Under the pieces are notes generated by a model. It worked only from the letters and a program-made list of their open reading frames with translations, ran no database searches and was not told the origin of the DNA. This document shows positions 32,525 through 40,974 of a stretch of DNA of 64,000 bases, piece after piece (the first letter of the stretch is position 1; every line of letters starts with the position of its first letter). The DNA comes from DASUGC01 sp035606665 (GTDB lineage: Bacteria; Acidobacteriota; Vicinamibacteria; Vicinamibacterales; SCN-69-37). The DNA lies in the NCBI GenBank assembly GCA_035606665.1, contig DATNEY010000039.1, positions 1 through 64,000 on the forward strand. Reading direction: 5' to 3'. A program made the translations under genes and the position numbers.

Positions 32525-33051
32525 GCACCTTCTGATTTCTTCTTTTCGTACTGCGCCAGCACCGTCACCATGTCGCGCGGCACCGCGGACAGCACGGTCA
32601 CGAGCTGCTGCATCGGCGCCTGGAGCACGAAGAGCAGCTTCGCGAGCAACTCCGGCTTGCCCGGCATCGTGGCCAGGTCCTGCACCGCGCCCGGCGTCAC
32701 GACCTTGCCCTGCACGACCGCCGCCTTGATGGTCATCGACGGCGTCGCCTTGATGAACGTCGTCAGGGCCTTCGCCATCGCGACCGGATCGGATCCCGTC
32801 GACACGACGGCGGTCGCGCCCTTGAAGTGCACGCTCGCGGCCTCGAGGACCGTGCCGGTGACGGCGCGCTTGGCCAGCGTGTTCTTGACGACGCGGTACG
32901 TCCCGCCCGCGGCGCGGATCTGCCGGCGCAACTCGGTCACCTGCGGCACCGTCACGCCCTTGTAGTCGACGAGGACGGCGGTGTCCGCTGCCTTGAACAG
33001 CGTCTCCAGCCCGCCCTGCTCGGTTACTTTCTCTGCCCTTGATACAGCCAT
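32521..33051 (-). CDS. rplJ: 50S ribosomal protein L10
   Basis: The 176-residue L10 has the N-terminal RNA-binding domain (LVDYKGVTVPQVTELR, AAGGTYRVVKNTLAKRAV) and a C-terminal helix that carries the L7/L12 dimers. L10 is the autoregulator of the rplJL-rpoBC transcript in other bacteria. Its stop codon lies within the first heptamer of the repeat element, so the last sense codons precede the insertion exactly. Confidence 0.96.
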   Translation of the reverse strand: MAVSRAEKVTEQGGLETLFKAADTAVLVDYKGVTVPQVTELRRQIRAAGGTYRVVKNTLAKRAVTGTVLEAASVHFKGATAVVSTGSDPVAMAKALTTFIKATPSMTIKAAVVQGKVVTPGAVQDLATMPGKPELLAKLLFVLQAPMQQLVTVLSAVPRDMVTVLAQYEKKKSEGA

Positions 33052-33076
33052 TTGCCTGCTCGCTTCGCTCGCAGAC

Positions 33077-33106
33077 GTTCGAACGTCGCGCGTTCGAACG
33101 TCGCGC
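33077..33106. repeat. Two tandem 15-bp repeats between rplJ and rplA
   Basis: GTTCGAACGTCGCGC occurs twice, directly adjoining (33077-33091 and 33092-33106), 1 nt from the rplA stop codon (33108-33110). Each unit contains the palindrome GTTCGAAC. It resembles the heptamer arrays in base composition and position, but the period differs. Confidence 0.6.
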
Positions 33107-33107
33107 C

Positions 33108-33812
33108 TTAGTGTTTGATGAGCTCGTCCACGTGCGACGTGTCGATCAGCACGCCAGGACCCATCGTTGACGACATCGTCACGTTCTTCAGGTAGCGGCC
33201 CTTCGCCGCGGCCGGCTTGGCCTTGACGATGTTCTCCATCAGCGCGTGCGCGTTCGCGATGAGCCGATCCGCCGTGAACGAAATCTTGCCGATCGGGGCG
33301 TGCACGACGCCCGCTTTGTCCACCCTGAACTCGACCTTGCCGGCCTTGATTTCCTGCACGGCCTTCGTGACATCGACGGTGACGGTGCCGGTCTTCGGGT
33401 TGGGCATCAGGCCCTTGGGGCCGAGCACCTTGCCGAGTTTGCCGACCGACCGCATCATGTCGGGCGTCGCCACCACCGCGTCGAAGTCCGTCCAGCCGCC
33501 GAGGATCCGCTCGACGACCTCGTCACCGCCGACCTCGTCCGCGCCGGCTTCCTTCGCCTCGCGCTGCTTGTCGGTGCCCGCGATCACGAGAACCTTCTTC
33601 GACTTGCCGAGCCCGTGCGGCAGCACGACGGTGCCACGCACCATCTGATCCGAATGTTTCGGGTCGACGCCGAGGCGCACCGCGATCTCGACGGTCTCGT
33701 CGAACTTGGTGTACTTGACCTTCTGAATGAGCGGCACGGCCTCTTCGATCTTGTGAGGACGGGCTGGCACAGCCTGCCGGGCCGCCTGGTATTTCTTCCC
33801 GCGCGTACGCAT
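33108..33812 (-). CDS. rplA: 50S ribosomal protein L1
   Basis: The true start is the ATG at 33812 (MRTRGKKYQAARQAV), with GAGGAG upstream; the frame runs open to 33911 only through the repeat. The 234-residue product has the L1 signature and the RNA-binding loop (GLMPNPKTGTV). L1 forms the mobile stalk at the E site and represses the rplK-rplA mRNA in many bacteria. It follows rplK across the octamer hairpin at 33878-33941. Confidence 0.96.
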   Translation of the reverse strand: MRTRGKKYQAARQAVPARPHKIEEAVPLIQKVKYTKFDETVEIAVRLGVDPKHSDQMVRGTVVLPHGLGKSKKVLVIAGTDKQREAKEAGADEVGGDEVVERILGGWTDFDAVVATPDMMRSVGKLGKVLGPKGLMPNPKTGTVTVDVTKAVQEIKAGKVEFRVDKAGVVHAPIGKISFTADRLIANAHALMENIVKAKPAAAKGRYLKNVTMSSTMGPGVLIDTSHVDELIKH

Positions 33813-33877
33813 TGCAAACTCCTCGTGGTCGTAACGGCCGGTCAGGGCCTGCCACAGTACTGACGAAACCTTGCATT

Positions 33878-33941
33878 GGCGATTTCGTGATTTGTGATTT
33901 GGTGATTTCAAATCACCAGATCACCAAATCGCCAAATCACC
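33878..33941. repeat. Octamer-array hairpin between rplK and rplA
   Basis: The right arm is four 8-bp units, AAATCACC, AGATCACC, AAATCGCC and AAATCACC (33910-33941). The left arm has the complementary units GGCGATTT, CGTGATTT, GTGATTT and GGTGATTT (33878-33908). The arms meet almost directly, giving a long hairpin of about 30 bp. It begins 2 nt after the rplK stop (33944-33946). A mirrored array would also change the spacing in the L1 regulatory region. Confidence 0.75.
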
Positions 33942-33943
33942 AC

Positions 33944-34369
33944 CTAGTCGATCACGTCCAGTCCCATCGACCGTGCGGTTCCGCGCACCGAGCGCATCGC
34001 CGAATCGATCGATTCGCAGTTGAGATCGGGCAGCTTCAGCTTGGCGATTTCGGCGACCTGCTTCGCGGTGACCGTGCCGACCTTGTTCTTGTTCGGCTCG
34101 CCCGAGCCCTTCGCGATGTTGGCCGCGCGCTTGAGCAGCACGGCCGCCGGCGGCGCCTTCGTGATGAACGTGTACGAACGGTCCGAGTAGATCGTCACCA
34201 CGACCGGGATGATCAGGCCGTCGTCCTTTGCCGTCTTCGCGTTGAAGTTCTTGCAGAAGTCCATGATGTTCAGCCCGTGGGGACCGAGCGCGGTGCCCAC
34301 CGGCGGCGCGGGCGTCGCTTTGCCCGCGGCAATCTGGAGCTTCACTTGAGCTTGTACTTTTTTTGCCAT
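33944..34369 (-). CDS. rplK: 50S ribosomal protein L11
   Basis: The 141-residue protein has the L11 N-terminal proline-rich start (QVKLQIAAGKATPAPPVGTALGPHG in two parts) and the C-terminal rRNA-binding domain (NCESIDSAMRSVRGTARSMG). L11 binds the GTPase-associated centre and is needed for the stringent response via RelA. It follows nusG, separated by a 131-bp GC-rich gap holding a hairpin repeat. Confidence 0.97.
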   Translation of the reverse strand: MAKKVQAQVKLQIAAGKATPAPPVGTALGPHGLNIMDFCKNFNAKTAKDDGLIIPVVVTIYSDRSYTFITKAPPAAVLLKRAANIAKGSGEPNKNKVGTVTAKQVAEIAKLKLPDLNCESIDSAMRSVRGTARSMGLDVID

Positions 34370-34408
34370 CTTCTCTTAGCTCGCTCGCGGGGCCCGACTT
34401 TTCTTACT

Positions 34409-34437
34409 GGCTCGCGGGGGCCCCACCCCCGCTCGCT
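34409..34437. repeat. GC-rich hairpin repeat, copy 2
   Basis: GCGGGGG (34414-34420), loop CCCCA and CCCCCGC (34426-34432) form a 7-bp stem inside the flanks GGCTC and TCGCT. Compared with copy 1 (87-113) both arms gained one base, so pairing is preserved. It lies between nusG and rplK. A partial third copy (GCTCGCGGGGCCC) sits at about 34383-34395. Confidence 0.5.
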
Positions 34438-34500
34438 GCTCGCGGCTCCCGCCGCTCGCGCGCTCACCACCGCGCCTGCCCGGCGCGGGGTTCGCGGTGT

Positions 34501-35052
34501 CTAGAGTTTCTCGACCTGCAAAAAGTCGAGTTCGACCGGTGTTGCACGGCCGAAAATCGTCACCATCACCTTCAGCGTGTTCCGATCCGTGTTCACGTCG
34601 TCGACCACGCCGTTGAAACTCGCGAACGGCCCCTCGTTGATCCGGACCTGATCGCCGCGCTCGAACGAGTACTTCGGCTTCGGCTTCTCCGCCGCGACCG
34701 TCACCTGGTGGAGGATCTGGTCGACTTCCTCACGGGACAGGGGCGACGGCTTCGAGCCGGCGCCGACGAACCCGGTGACCTTCGGCGTGTTCTTGACGAC
34801 ATGCCAGGCGTTGTCCGACATGTGCATCTCGACCAGGATGTAGCCCGGAAAGAACCGGCGCGAGCTCTTCACCTCGCGCCCGCCGCGCTTCTCCACAATG
34901 TCCTCGGTCGGGATCAGGATCTCGCCGATTTCGTCGGCCAGGCCGTACGCCTGGACGCGCTGTTCGAGCGATTCCTTCACCTTGTTCTCGAAGCCCGAGT
35001 AGGTGTGGATGATGTACCACTGTTTCGTCTTGTCGTCGGTCATGACCTGCAT
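34501..35052 (-). CDS. nusG: Transcription termination/antitermination factor NusG
   Basis: The 183-residue protein has the NGN domain (WYIIHTYSGFENKVKESL, GYILVEM) and a C-terminal KOW domain (GDQVRINEGPFASFNGVVDDV). NusG binds RNA polymerase, suppresses pausing and links it to Rho or to S10. The start at 35052 has GGGGTGAG upstream; an alternative ATG three codons later exists. secE ends 24 bp upstream, the usual neighbour. Confidence 0.96.
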   Translation of the reverse strand: MQVMTDDKTKQWYIIHTYSGFENKVKESLEQRVQAYGLADEIGEILIPTEDIVEKRGGREVKSSRRFFPGYILVEMHMSDNAWHVVKNTPKVTGFVGAGSKPSPLSREEVDQILHQVTVAAEKPKPKYSFERGDQVRINEGPFASFNGVVDDVNTDRNTLKVMVTIFGRATPVELDFLQVEKL

Positions 35053-35076
35053 GGCGCACTCACCCCAGCGCCGTTG

Positions 35077-35319
35077 TTACGCCGAACCAAAGTACTTGAA
35101 GGCCACGGTCATCAGCCGCGACAGCCCAACATCGACGACGTAAAGGTAGATGCCGAACACCATCGACGTGAGAATCACCACGATGGTCGTCGCCCACACT
35201 TCGCGCCGCGTCGGCCACGTCACGCGGCCGAGCTCGCTGCGCACTTCCGTCAGGAAACGACGGCCTCGCCCGAACCATCCGACGACCTGGTCCGGCGATT
35301 CCTTCAAGTTATCCAGCAT
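35077..35319 (-). CDS. secE: Preprotein translocase subunit SecE
   Basis: I chose the ATG at 35319 (MLDNLKESPDQ), preceded by AGGTGAAGG, rather than the GTG four codons upstream. The 80-residue protein has the amphipathic RFLTEVRSELGRVTWPTRREV segment and one membrane helix (about residues 45-70), the minimal SecE type. It clamps SecY in the SecYEG channel. Confidence 0.93.
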   Translation of the reverse strand: MLDNLKESPDQVVGWFGRGRRFLTEVRSELGRVTWPTRREVWATTIVVILTSMVFGIYLYVVDVGLSRLMTVAFKYFGSA

Positions 35320-35360
35320 TGCTGCCTTCACCTATCCGTCCCGCCATCAGTCCCGAATAC

Positions 35361-35436
35361 TGGCAGGTCAGGAGGGACTCGAACCCCCAACCCTCGGTTT
35401 TGGAGACCGATGCTCTACCAATTGAGCTACTGACCT
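35361..35436 (-). tRNA. tRNA-Trp (CCA)
   Basis: The 76-nt cloverleaf is complete on the minus strand: acceptor AGGTCAG with CTGACCT, anticodon loop CTCCAAA giving anticodon CCA, T-loop TTCGAGT, discriminator G and an encoded CCA end. It lies between rpmG and secE, a common position in many bacteria. Confidence 0.96.
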
Positions 35437-35442
35437 GTTGCC

Positions 35443-35592
35443 CTACTTACTTTCCTTGTGCGCCGTGTGCTTGCGGCAGGCACGACAGAACTTGCTGAAC
35501 TCCAGCCGTTCGGAGCTCTTGCGTCGGTTCTTCGTCGTGCTGTAATTCCGCCGCTTGCACTCGGTGCACGCGAGCGTCACGATTTCGCGCAT
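35443..35592 (-). CDS. rpmG: 50S ribosomal protein L33 (zinc-binding form)
   Basis: This 49-residue gene (MREIVTLACTECKRRNYSTT, ending HTAHKESK) carries two CxxC pairs (CTEC and CRAC), the zinc-ribbon form of L33. AGAGGAA lies about 9 nt before the ATG. Its location between tuf and tRNA-Trp/secE is the classic one. It ends 7 nt before the tRNA. Confidence 0.95.
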   Translation of the reverse strand: MREIVTLACTECKRRNYSTTKNRRKSSERLEFSKFCRACRKHTAHKESK

Positions 35593-35608
35593 TGCTACGT
35601 TCCTCTAG

Positions 35609-36808
<1,200 letters not shown>

Positions 36809-36836
36809 CGCCAGTGTTCTCCCGTTTAGTTAATTC

Positions 36837-36864
36837 GCACTTCGAACGTCGTACTTCGAACTTC
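36837..36864. repeat. Solo heptamer arm between tRNA-Thr and tuf
   Basis: Four units, GCACTTC, GAACGTC, GTACTTC and GAACTTC, end 7 nt from the 3' end of tRNA-Thr. They are the same unit as the element at 44762-45306 but without a partner arm. Located in the tRNA-tuf transcript, it may affect tRNA 3' processing or tuf leader structure. Confidence 0.65.
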
Positions 36865-36871
36865 TCTCAGA

Positions 36872-36947
36872 TGGAGCCGATGACCGGGATCGAACCGGTG
36901 ACCTCGTCCTTACCAAGGACGTGCTCTGCCAACTGAGCTACATCGGC
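36872..36947 (-). tRNA. tRNA-Thr (GGT)
   Basis: 76-nt cloverleaf: acceptor GCCGATG with CATCGGC, anticodon stem CGTCC/GGACG with loop TTGGTAA giving GGT, T-loop TTCGATC, discriminator T and encoded CCA. It is the last of four tRNAs before tuf. Confidence 0.96.
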
Positions 36948-36965
36948 CTTCGCGCTTCGCGCTTC

Positions 36966-36981
36966 GGCCGACAAGTCGGCC
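36966..36981. repeat. Palindromic hairpin in the tRNA spacer, copy 1
   Basis: GGCCGAC-AA-GTCGGCC forms a 7-bp stem between tRNA-Gly and tRNA-Thr. It follows the 7-bp motif CTTCGCG twice and CTTCGGC (36948-36968). A counterpart (GCGGGC-AA-GCCCGC at 37106-37119), also after CTTCG, keeps pairing although the stem bases differ. Confidence 0.5.
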
Positions 36982-36994
36982 TGAACTCGTGATC

Positions 36995-37069
36995 TGGAGC
37001 GGGAGACGGGGATCGAACCCGCGACCAACAGCTTGGAAGGCTGTGACTCTACCACTGAGTTACTCCCGC
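36995..37069 (-). tRNA. tRNA-Gly (TCC)
   Basis: 75-nt cloverleaf: acceptor GCGGGAG with CTCCCGC, anticodon stem ACAGC/GCTGT with loop CTTCCAA giving TCC, T-loop TTCGATC, discriminator T and encoded CCA. Confidence 0.96.
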
Positions 37070-37105
37070 CTTCGCGCCTCGCCCGCTTCGCCTCTCGGCG
37101 CTTCG

Positions 37106-37119
37106 GCGGGCAAGCCCGC
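37106..37119. repeat. Palindromic hairpin in the tRNA spacer, copy 2
   Basis: GCGGGC-AA-GCCCGC lies in the 159-bp spacer between tRNA-Tyr and tRNA-Gly. The rest of this spacer is GC-rich with short inverted repeats such as CGAGCG/CGCTCG near 37202-37220; no gene is seen in it. Confidence 0.45.
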
Positions 37120-37228
37120 TTCACTTCTCCAAACCTCTCTTGCCACGCGCCTTGCTCCGAACTTTCACGCTCAACTTCCCTCGGCTTGCCAACCGGAGCC
37201 GCGAGCGCAGCGAGCGCTCGGCGAAGGT

Positions 37229-37316
37229 TGGTGGCGAGGGAAGGATTCGAACCTTCGAAGCCGCAGAGGGCGACAGATTTACAGTCTGTTGCGTTTGACC
37301 GCTTCGCTACCTCGCC
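37229..37316 (-). tRNA. tRNA-Tyr (GTA)
   Basis: 88-nt class II tRNA with a long variable arm: acceptor GGCGAGG with CCTCGCC, anticodon loop CTGTAAA giving GTA, T-loop TTCGAAT, discriminator A and encoded CCA. Confidence 0.96.
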
Positions 37317-37444
37317 ACAGAATCTATTCGTCCGCGCGCTCCCTGCCGACACTGCCCTGCCCGGCCCCATTCTGCTCAAGAGGCCGCGTGTTCCGACCGC
37401 CACCTGACTTGGATCGACTCAGCCTTCGCGTGTGGCTCGTAACT

Positions 37445-37521
37445 TGGAGCTGGCGAAGGGATTTGAACCCCCGACCAGCTGATTACAAATCAGCTGCTCT
37501 ACCTGACTGAGCTACGCCAGC
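37445..37521 (-). tRNA. tRNA-Thr (TGT)
   Basis: 77-nt cloverleaf: acceptor GCTGGCG with CGCCAGC, anticodon stem GCTGA/TCAGC with loop TTTGTAA giving TGT, T-loop TTCAAAT, discriminator T and encoded CCA. It is the first tRNA of the tuf cluster. A candidate promoter lies just upstream (37536-37565). Confidence 0.96.
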
Positions 37522-37535
37522 CGAACGAAACAGGA

Positions 37536-37565
37536 ATGGTAGCACGGCCCATGCCAACCCAACAA
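37536..37565 (-). promoter_or_regulatory. Putative promoter of the tRNA-tuf transcript
   Basis: On the minus strand TTGTTG (37560-37565) and TACCAT (37536-37541) are 18 bp apart, about 14 nt before the first tRNA. Both boxes are imperfect. It would let the tRNA-tuf unit be controlled separately from rlmB. Confidence 0.35.
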
Positions 37566-37570
37566 CCCCG

Positions 37571-38302
37571 TCACGACCCTCCAAACCGCTTCCGGCGCTG
37601 CCGGGACGCCTCGAACAGGGCCACCCCGGCAGTCACCGACACGTTGAGGCTCGCGACGACCCCCGCCATGGGCACGGAAACGACCCGGTCGCACGTTTCC
37701 CGCACCAGACGCCGCAGTCCAGTGCCCTCGGCACCCAAAACCAGGGCCGTCGGCTGCGTGTAGTCCACCTCGTCGTAGGCTTCCGGGGCTGCGGAATCGA
37801 AGCCGACTGTCCAGACGTTGAGCTCCTTGAGCTCCTCGAGCGCTCGCGAAATGTTCACCACGGTCGCAATCCGAACGTGGGTTACCGCGCCGGCGGAGGC
37901 CTTGGCGGTAGCGCCATCGAGCGGCGCCGAGTGCCTCGCCTGCCGGATGAGCCCGGACGCCCCGGAGGCGTCAACCGACCGCAGAATCGCCCCCATATTC
38001 TGGGGATCCTCGATGCCGTCGAGCACCACGAGGAGCGCCGGCCCGCCGGCCTCTTTGACCAGCTCCTCCACGGTGTACGCAGGCAGCGGCTGCAGCTCGG
38101 CCGCCACGCCCTGATGGACCCCCCCACGCGTGACCTTGTCGAGCGCCCGTCGATCGAGCGTCTCGATCGGAATCCGGAGCTCGTGCGCGCGCGCGACGAG
38201 CGCGTCGACCCGCGGGCCAGCGCCCCGCTCATGCACGAGCCGCGACACACGCCGCGACTTCAGCGATTCGGTGACTGCATGGATTCCGTAAATCAATGAC
38301 AC
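37571..38302 (-). CDS. rlmB: 23S rRNA 2'-O-ribose methyltransferase (RlmB/TrmH type)
   Basis: The 243-residue SPOUT enzyme has an N-terminal substrate-binding domain (MSLIYGIHAVTESLKS). The C-terminal trefoil knot contains LDGIEDPQNMGAILRS, VLGAEGTGLRRLV and VSVPMAGVVASLNVSVTAGV, the three TrmH motifs. It methylates G2251 in E. coli numbering. In B. subtilis the orthologue also lies between gltX and rpmG/secE, so context supports the assignment over other TrmH paralogues. Confidence 0.9.
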   Translation of the reverse strand: MSLIYGIHAVTESLKSRRVSRLVHERGAGPRVDALVARAHELRIPIETLDRRALDKVTRGGVHQGVAAELQPLPAYTVEELVKEAGGPALLVVLDGIEDPQNMGAILRSVDASGASGLIRQARHSAPLDGATAKASAGAVTHVRIATVVNISRALEELKELNVWTVGFDSAAPEAYDEVDYTQPTALVLGAEGTGLRRLVRETCDRVVSVPMAGVVASLNVSVTAGVALFEASRQRRKRFGGS

Positions 38303-38311
38303 GGGCAGGTT

Positions 38312-39802
38312 CTACGCGTCCGGTGCTGTCAGCCTCTTCACGACTTCCAGCAACCGGACAACACACGATTCTACCTTGACGACGCCACTCCCTGCTGGAA
38401 GAGCCGCGCCCTTGTCGATCGCGGGAATCGCGAGATCCAGCTCCGGTCCTGAGTCCGCCGCCGTGAGCGCAACCCTGACCGGGTGGAACAACGCCTTGCC
38501 TTTGAGGCCGCTCGTCTGCCGCGCCCGGCCCGCAGCCGCCCGGAATGACTCGCGATCGAGCGGGCCGATGGCGGATACCTCTGCAAGGAATGCCGCGACC
38601 GCTCTTGCTCCATCCGGTTCCTGCCGGACGAGTTCCGCGGCCCTTGCCGCATCCCAGGCGAACACGGTCGTCACCCGTTCCGGGATCTCCTCGACGCGAT
38701 CGACCGAGCCGACCGCCAGCGGCAGCAACGCCTGCACAAAGTCCAGCGACGCCATGGTTTCAGCGGTGACGAAGCCCGCGGTCACGAAGTACGGCAGCGC
38801 GAGCTTTGCGATGCACGCCGGATCCGCTTCCTTCATGTAGTGGCGGTTCATCCAGGCCAACTTGGCCGTGTCGAAGACGGCCGCGCTGTGACTGACGACC
38901 GCGAGATCGAAGCGTGTCGCCATCTCGCGCGCCGGAAGGATCTCCTGGTTCTCGCCCGGCGACCAGCCGAGGAGCGCGAGATAGTTGACCAGCGCCTCGG
39001 GCAAATAGCCGCGCGCGCGAAACTCCGCCACGCTCGTCGCGCCATGACGCTTGGAGAGTGGAGCGTGATCGGGACCGAGAACGAGCGACAAATGCGCGAA
39101 TTTCGGCGGAGCCGCGCCGAGGGCTTCGTACATCAGGACCTGGCGCGGCGTATTCGAAATGTGATCCTCGCCGCGAATCACATGGCTCACCTGCATCTGC
39201 ACGTCGTCGACGACCACGGCAAAGTTGTAGGCCGGCCGCCCGTCGGATCGGACGATCACAGGATCGCCGATGACGTCGGTACTGAATGTCACCTCGCCGC
39301 GAACGATGTCATCGAAGGTGACGTCGCGGCGATCGGGTATGCGAAACCGAACGGCGGCGGTTTCGCCCGCGGCAAGGCGCCGGTTCACTTCGTCCGCGCC
39401 GAGGTCGCGGCATCGGCCCGCGTACTTCGGCGGATGTCCGGCTGCGAGAGCCGCCTGCCGGTCCGAGTCCAGCAGAGTGGGAGAACAGAAACACCGGTAC
39501 GCGCGGCCGCTCGAGAGCCATCCTTCGAGCACGCGGTCGTAGCGATCCTGCCGCTCCGACTGCCGGTACGGCCCGAACGGTCCGCCCTCGTCCGGCCCTT
39601 CATCCCAATCAAGACCGAGCCACTTCAGGTCCGAGATGATGCTCTCCTCGGACTCTCGAGTGGATCGTTCGGTGTCGGTGTCCTCGATGCGCAGCACGAA
39701 CGTGCCGCCGTGCCCCCGCGCAAGCAACCAGTTGAACAACGCCGTACGCGCGTTCCCGACGTGAAGCTGGCCTGTCGGACTCGGCGCAAACCTCAGCCTC
39801 AT
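38312..39802 (-). CDS. gltX: Glutamyl-tRNA synthetase
   Basis: I chose the ATG at 39802 (MRLRFAPSPTGQLHVGN), which overlaps the ispDF stop as ATGA; the frame is open upstream only because of GC bias. The 496-residue class I enzyme has the HIGH-equivalent PSPTGQLHVGN, the KMSKS-equivalent PLSKRHG and a CxC...YxxxC zinc-site pattern (RCFC, YAGRC). It charges tRNA-Glu. Whether it is discriminating or also charges tRNA-Gln cannot be told from sequence alone. Confidence 0.95.
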   Translation of the reverse strand: MRLRFAPSPTGQLHVGNARTALFNWLLARGHGGTFVLRIEDTDTERSTRESEESIISDLKWLGLDWDEGPDEGGPFGPYRQSERQDRYDRVLEGWLSSGRAYRCFCSPTLLDSDRQAALAAGHPPKYAGRCRDLGADEVNRRLAAGETAAVRFRIPDRRDVTFDDIVRGEVTFSTDVIGDPVIVRSDGRPAYNFAVVVDDVQMQVSHVIRGEDHISNTPRQVLMYEALGAAPPKFAHLSLVLGPDHAPLSKRHGATSVAEFRARGYLPEALVNYLALLGWSPGENQEILPAREMATRFDLAVVSHSAAVFDTAKLAWMNRHYMKEADPACIAKLALPYFVTAGFVTAETMASLDFVQALLPLAVGSVDRVEEIPERVTTVFAWDAARAAELVRQEPDGARAVAAFLAEVSAIGPLDRESFRAAAGRARQTSGLKGKALFHPVRVALTAADSGPELDLAIPAIDKGAALPAGSGVVKVESCVVRLLEVVKRLTAPDA

Positions 39803-40962
39803 CGAACGGGCTCCGCGCGCGTGAGCAGCGCCACGGCATGCGCGGCGATCGCCTCGCCCCGACCGACCGCGTCCACGCCCTCGTTCGTCTTTCCCTTCAC
39901 GCTGACACAGTCGGTCGCGATGTCGAGGATCTTCGCCAGCCTCAGCACGATGGCGGGAATGTGCGGCGAGAGCTTCGGACGTTCGAGCACGATCGTGACA
40001 TCGACATTCGCGACCGCCCAGCCGGCACTCTGAATCACAGTCAGTGCCCGCACGAGCAGCTCGAGACCGGCCGCGTTCTTCCACGCGGCGTCGGTGTTCG
40101 GAAAATGCCTGCCGATGTCACCCGCACCGGCGGCCCCGAGCAGCGCATCGATGAGCGCGTGGCACAACACGTCGCCGTCAGAATGCGCGATGGGGCCGAG
40201 ATCGAACGGGATGACTTCTCCGGCAAGCACCAGGGAACGTCCGGGCGCCAGGCGATGCAGGTCGTACCCCGTGCCGACGCGTGTCGCCGTCCGCGGTTGT
40301 GCGCGCGCGCGCGCGGCAGCCAAATCCTCGGGCGTCGTAATCTTCAGGTTCTCCGGTTCCCCGTTCACGATCTTCACTGGGTATCCTGCCTGCTCTGCGA
40401 GCATGCCCTCGTCGGTTACGTCCGCACCGCCGGCGCCGCGCCTAACGGCGTCGGCAAGCACGCTGCGCTGGAAGCCTTGAGGTGTCTGCGCTAGCCACAC
40501 CTCATCGCGCGGGATCGTGGCCATCACCTGGCGCGTGGCACCGGCACGCTTGACGGTGTCACGGACCCCGAGCGCGGGTATCACCGCGCCGTGTTCGGCT
40601 GCGCCCGCGATGACCCTGTCGATCAACGTCCGGCTGACAAAGGGCCGCGCGGCATCGTGGACCAGCACCACATCGCAGTCGGACTGAATCGCCGCCATCC
40701 CGTTCGCGACAGAGTCCTGACGCCGCCGGCCGCCCGCAACGACAACATGCGGCCGCGTGAGCGGTCCAACCAGCTCAGCGCTGCCGGCCAGGAGCGACTC
40801 GTGCAGCACCACGACGATCTGGCTCACATCCGGATGCGAGTCGAACGTGTGCAGGCTTCGCTGAAGAACAGACCGGCCGCCAATCTCGAGCAGCTGCTTC
40901 GGGACGGAACCGCCCATCCGGAGGCCCTGCCCTCCCGCTACGACAATCACGCCGGTACGCAC
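39799..40962 (-). CDS. ispDF: Bifunctional IspD/IspF isoprenoid enzyme
   Basis: The 387-residue fusion joins IspD (residues about 1-225; VVAGGQGLRMGGSVPKQ, DAARPFV) to IspF (about 230-387; GTGYDLHRL metal site, HSDGDVLCHALIDALLG, DIGRHFPNTD). IspD makes CDP-methylerythritol and IspF cyclises the later intermediate to MEcPP in the MEP pathway. The fusion is found in several proteobacteria and acidobacteria. ispE, for the step in between, is also in this window (51482-52375). Confidence 0.95.
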   Translation of the reverse strand: MRTGVIVVAGGQGLRMGGSVPKQLLEIGGRSVLQRSLHTFDSHPDVSQIVVVLHESLLAGSAELVGPLTRPHVVVAGGRRRQDSVANGMAAIQSDCDVVLVHDAARPFVSRTLIDRVIAGAAEHGAVIPALGVRDTVKRAGATRQVMATIPRDEVWLAQTPQGFQRSVLADAVRRGAGGADVTDEGMLAEQAGYPVKIVNGEPENLKITTPEDLAAARARAQPRTATRVGTGYDLHRLAPGRSLVLAGEVIPFDLGPIAHSDGDVLCHALIDALLGAAGAGDIGRHFPNTDAAWKNAAGLELLVRALTVIQSAGWAVANVDVTIVLERPKLSPHIPAIVLRLAKILDIATDCVSVKGKTNEGVDAVGRGEAIAAHAVALLTRAEPVR

Positions 40963-40974
40963 AGAAGGGAAATT

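Noticed and set aside
36872..37521. tRNA cluster as an integration site for a genomic island
   Set aside because: No integrase, no partial tRNA repeat, and the order matches the normal tRNA-tuf operon.
39803..40084. 94-residue extension of gltX
   Set aside because: It overlaps ispF in another frame and is arginine- and glycine-rich; the family start is the ATG at 39802.
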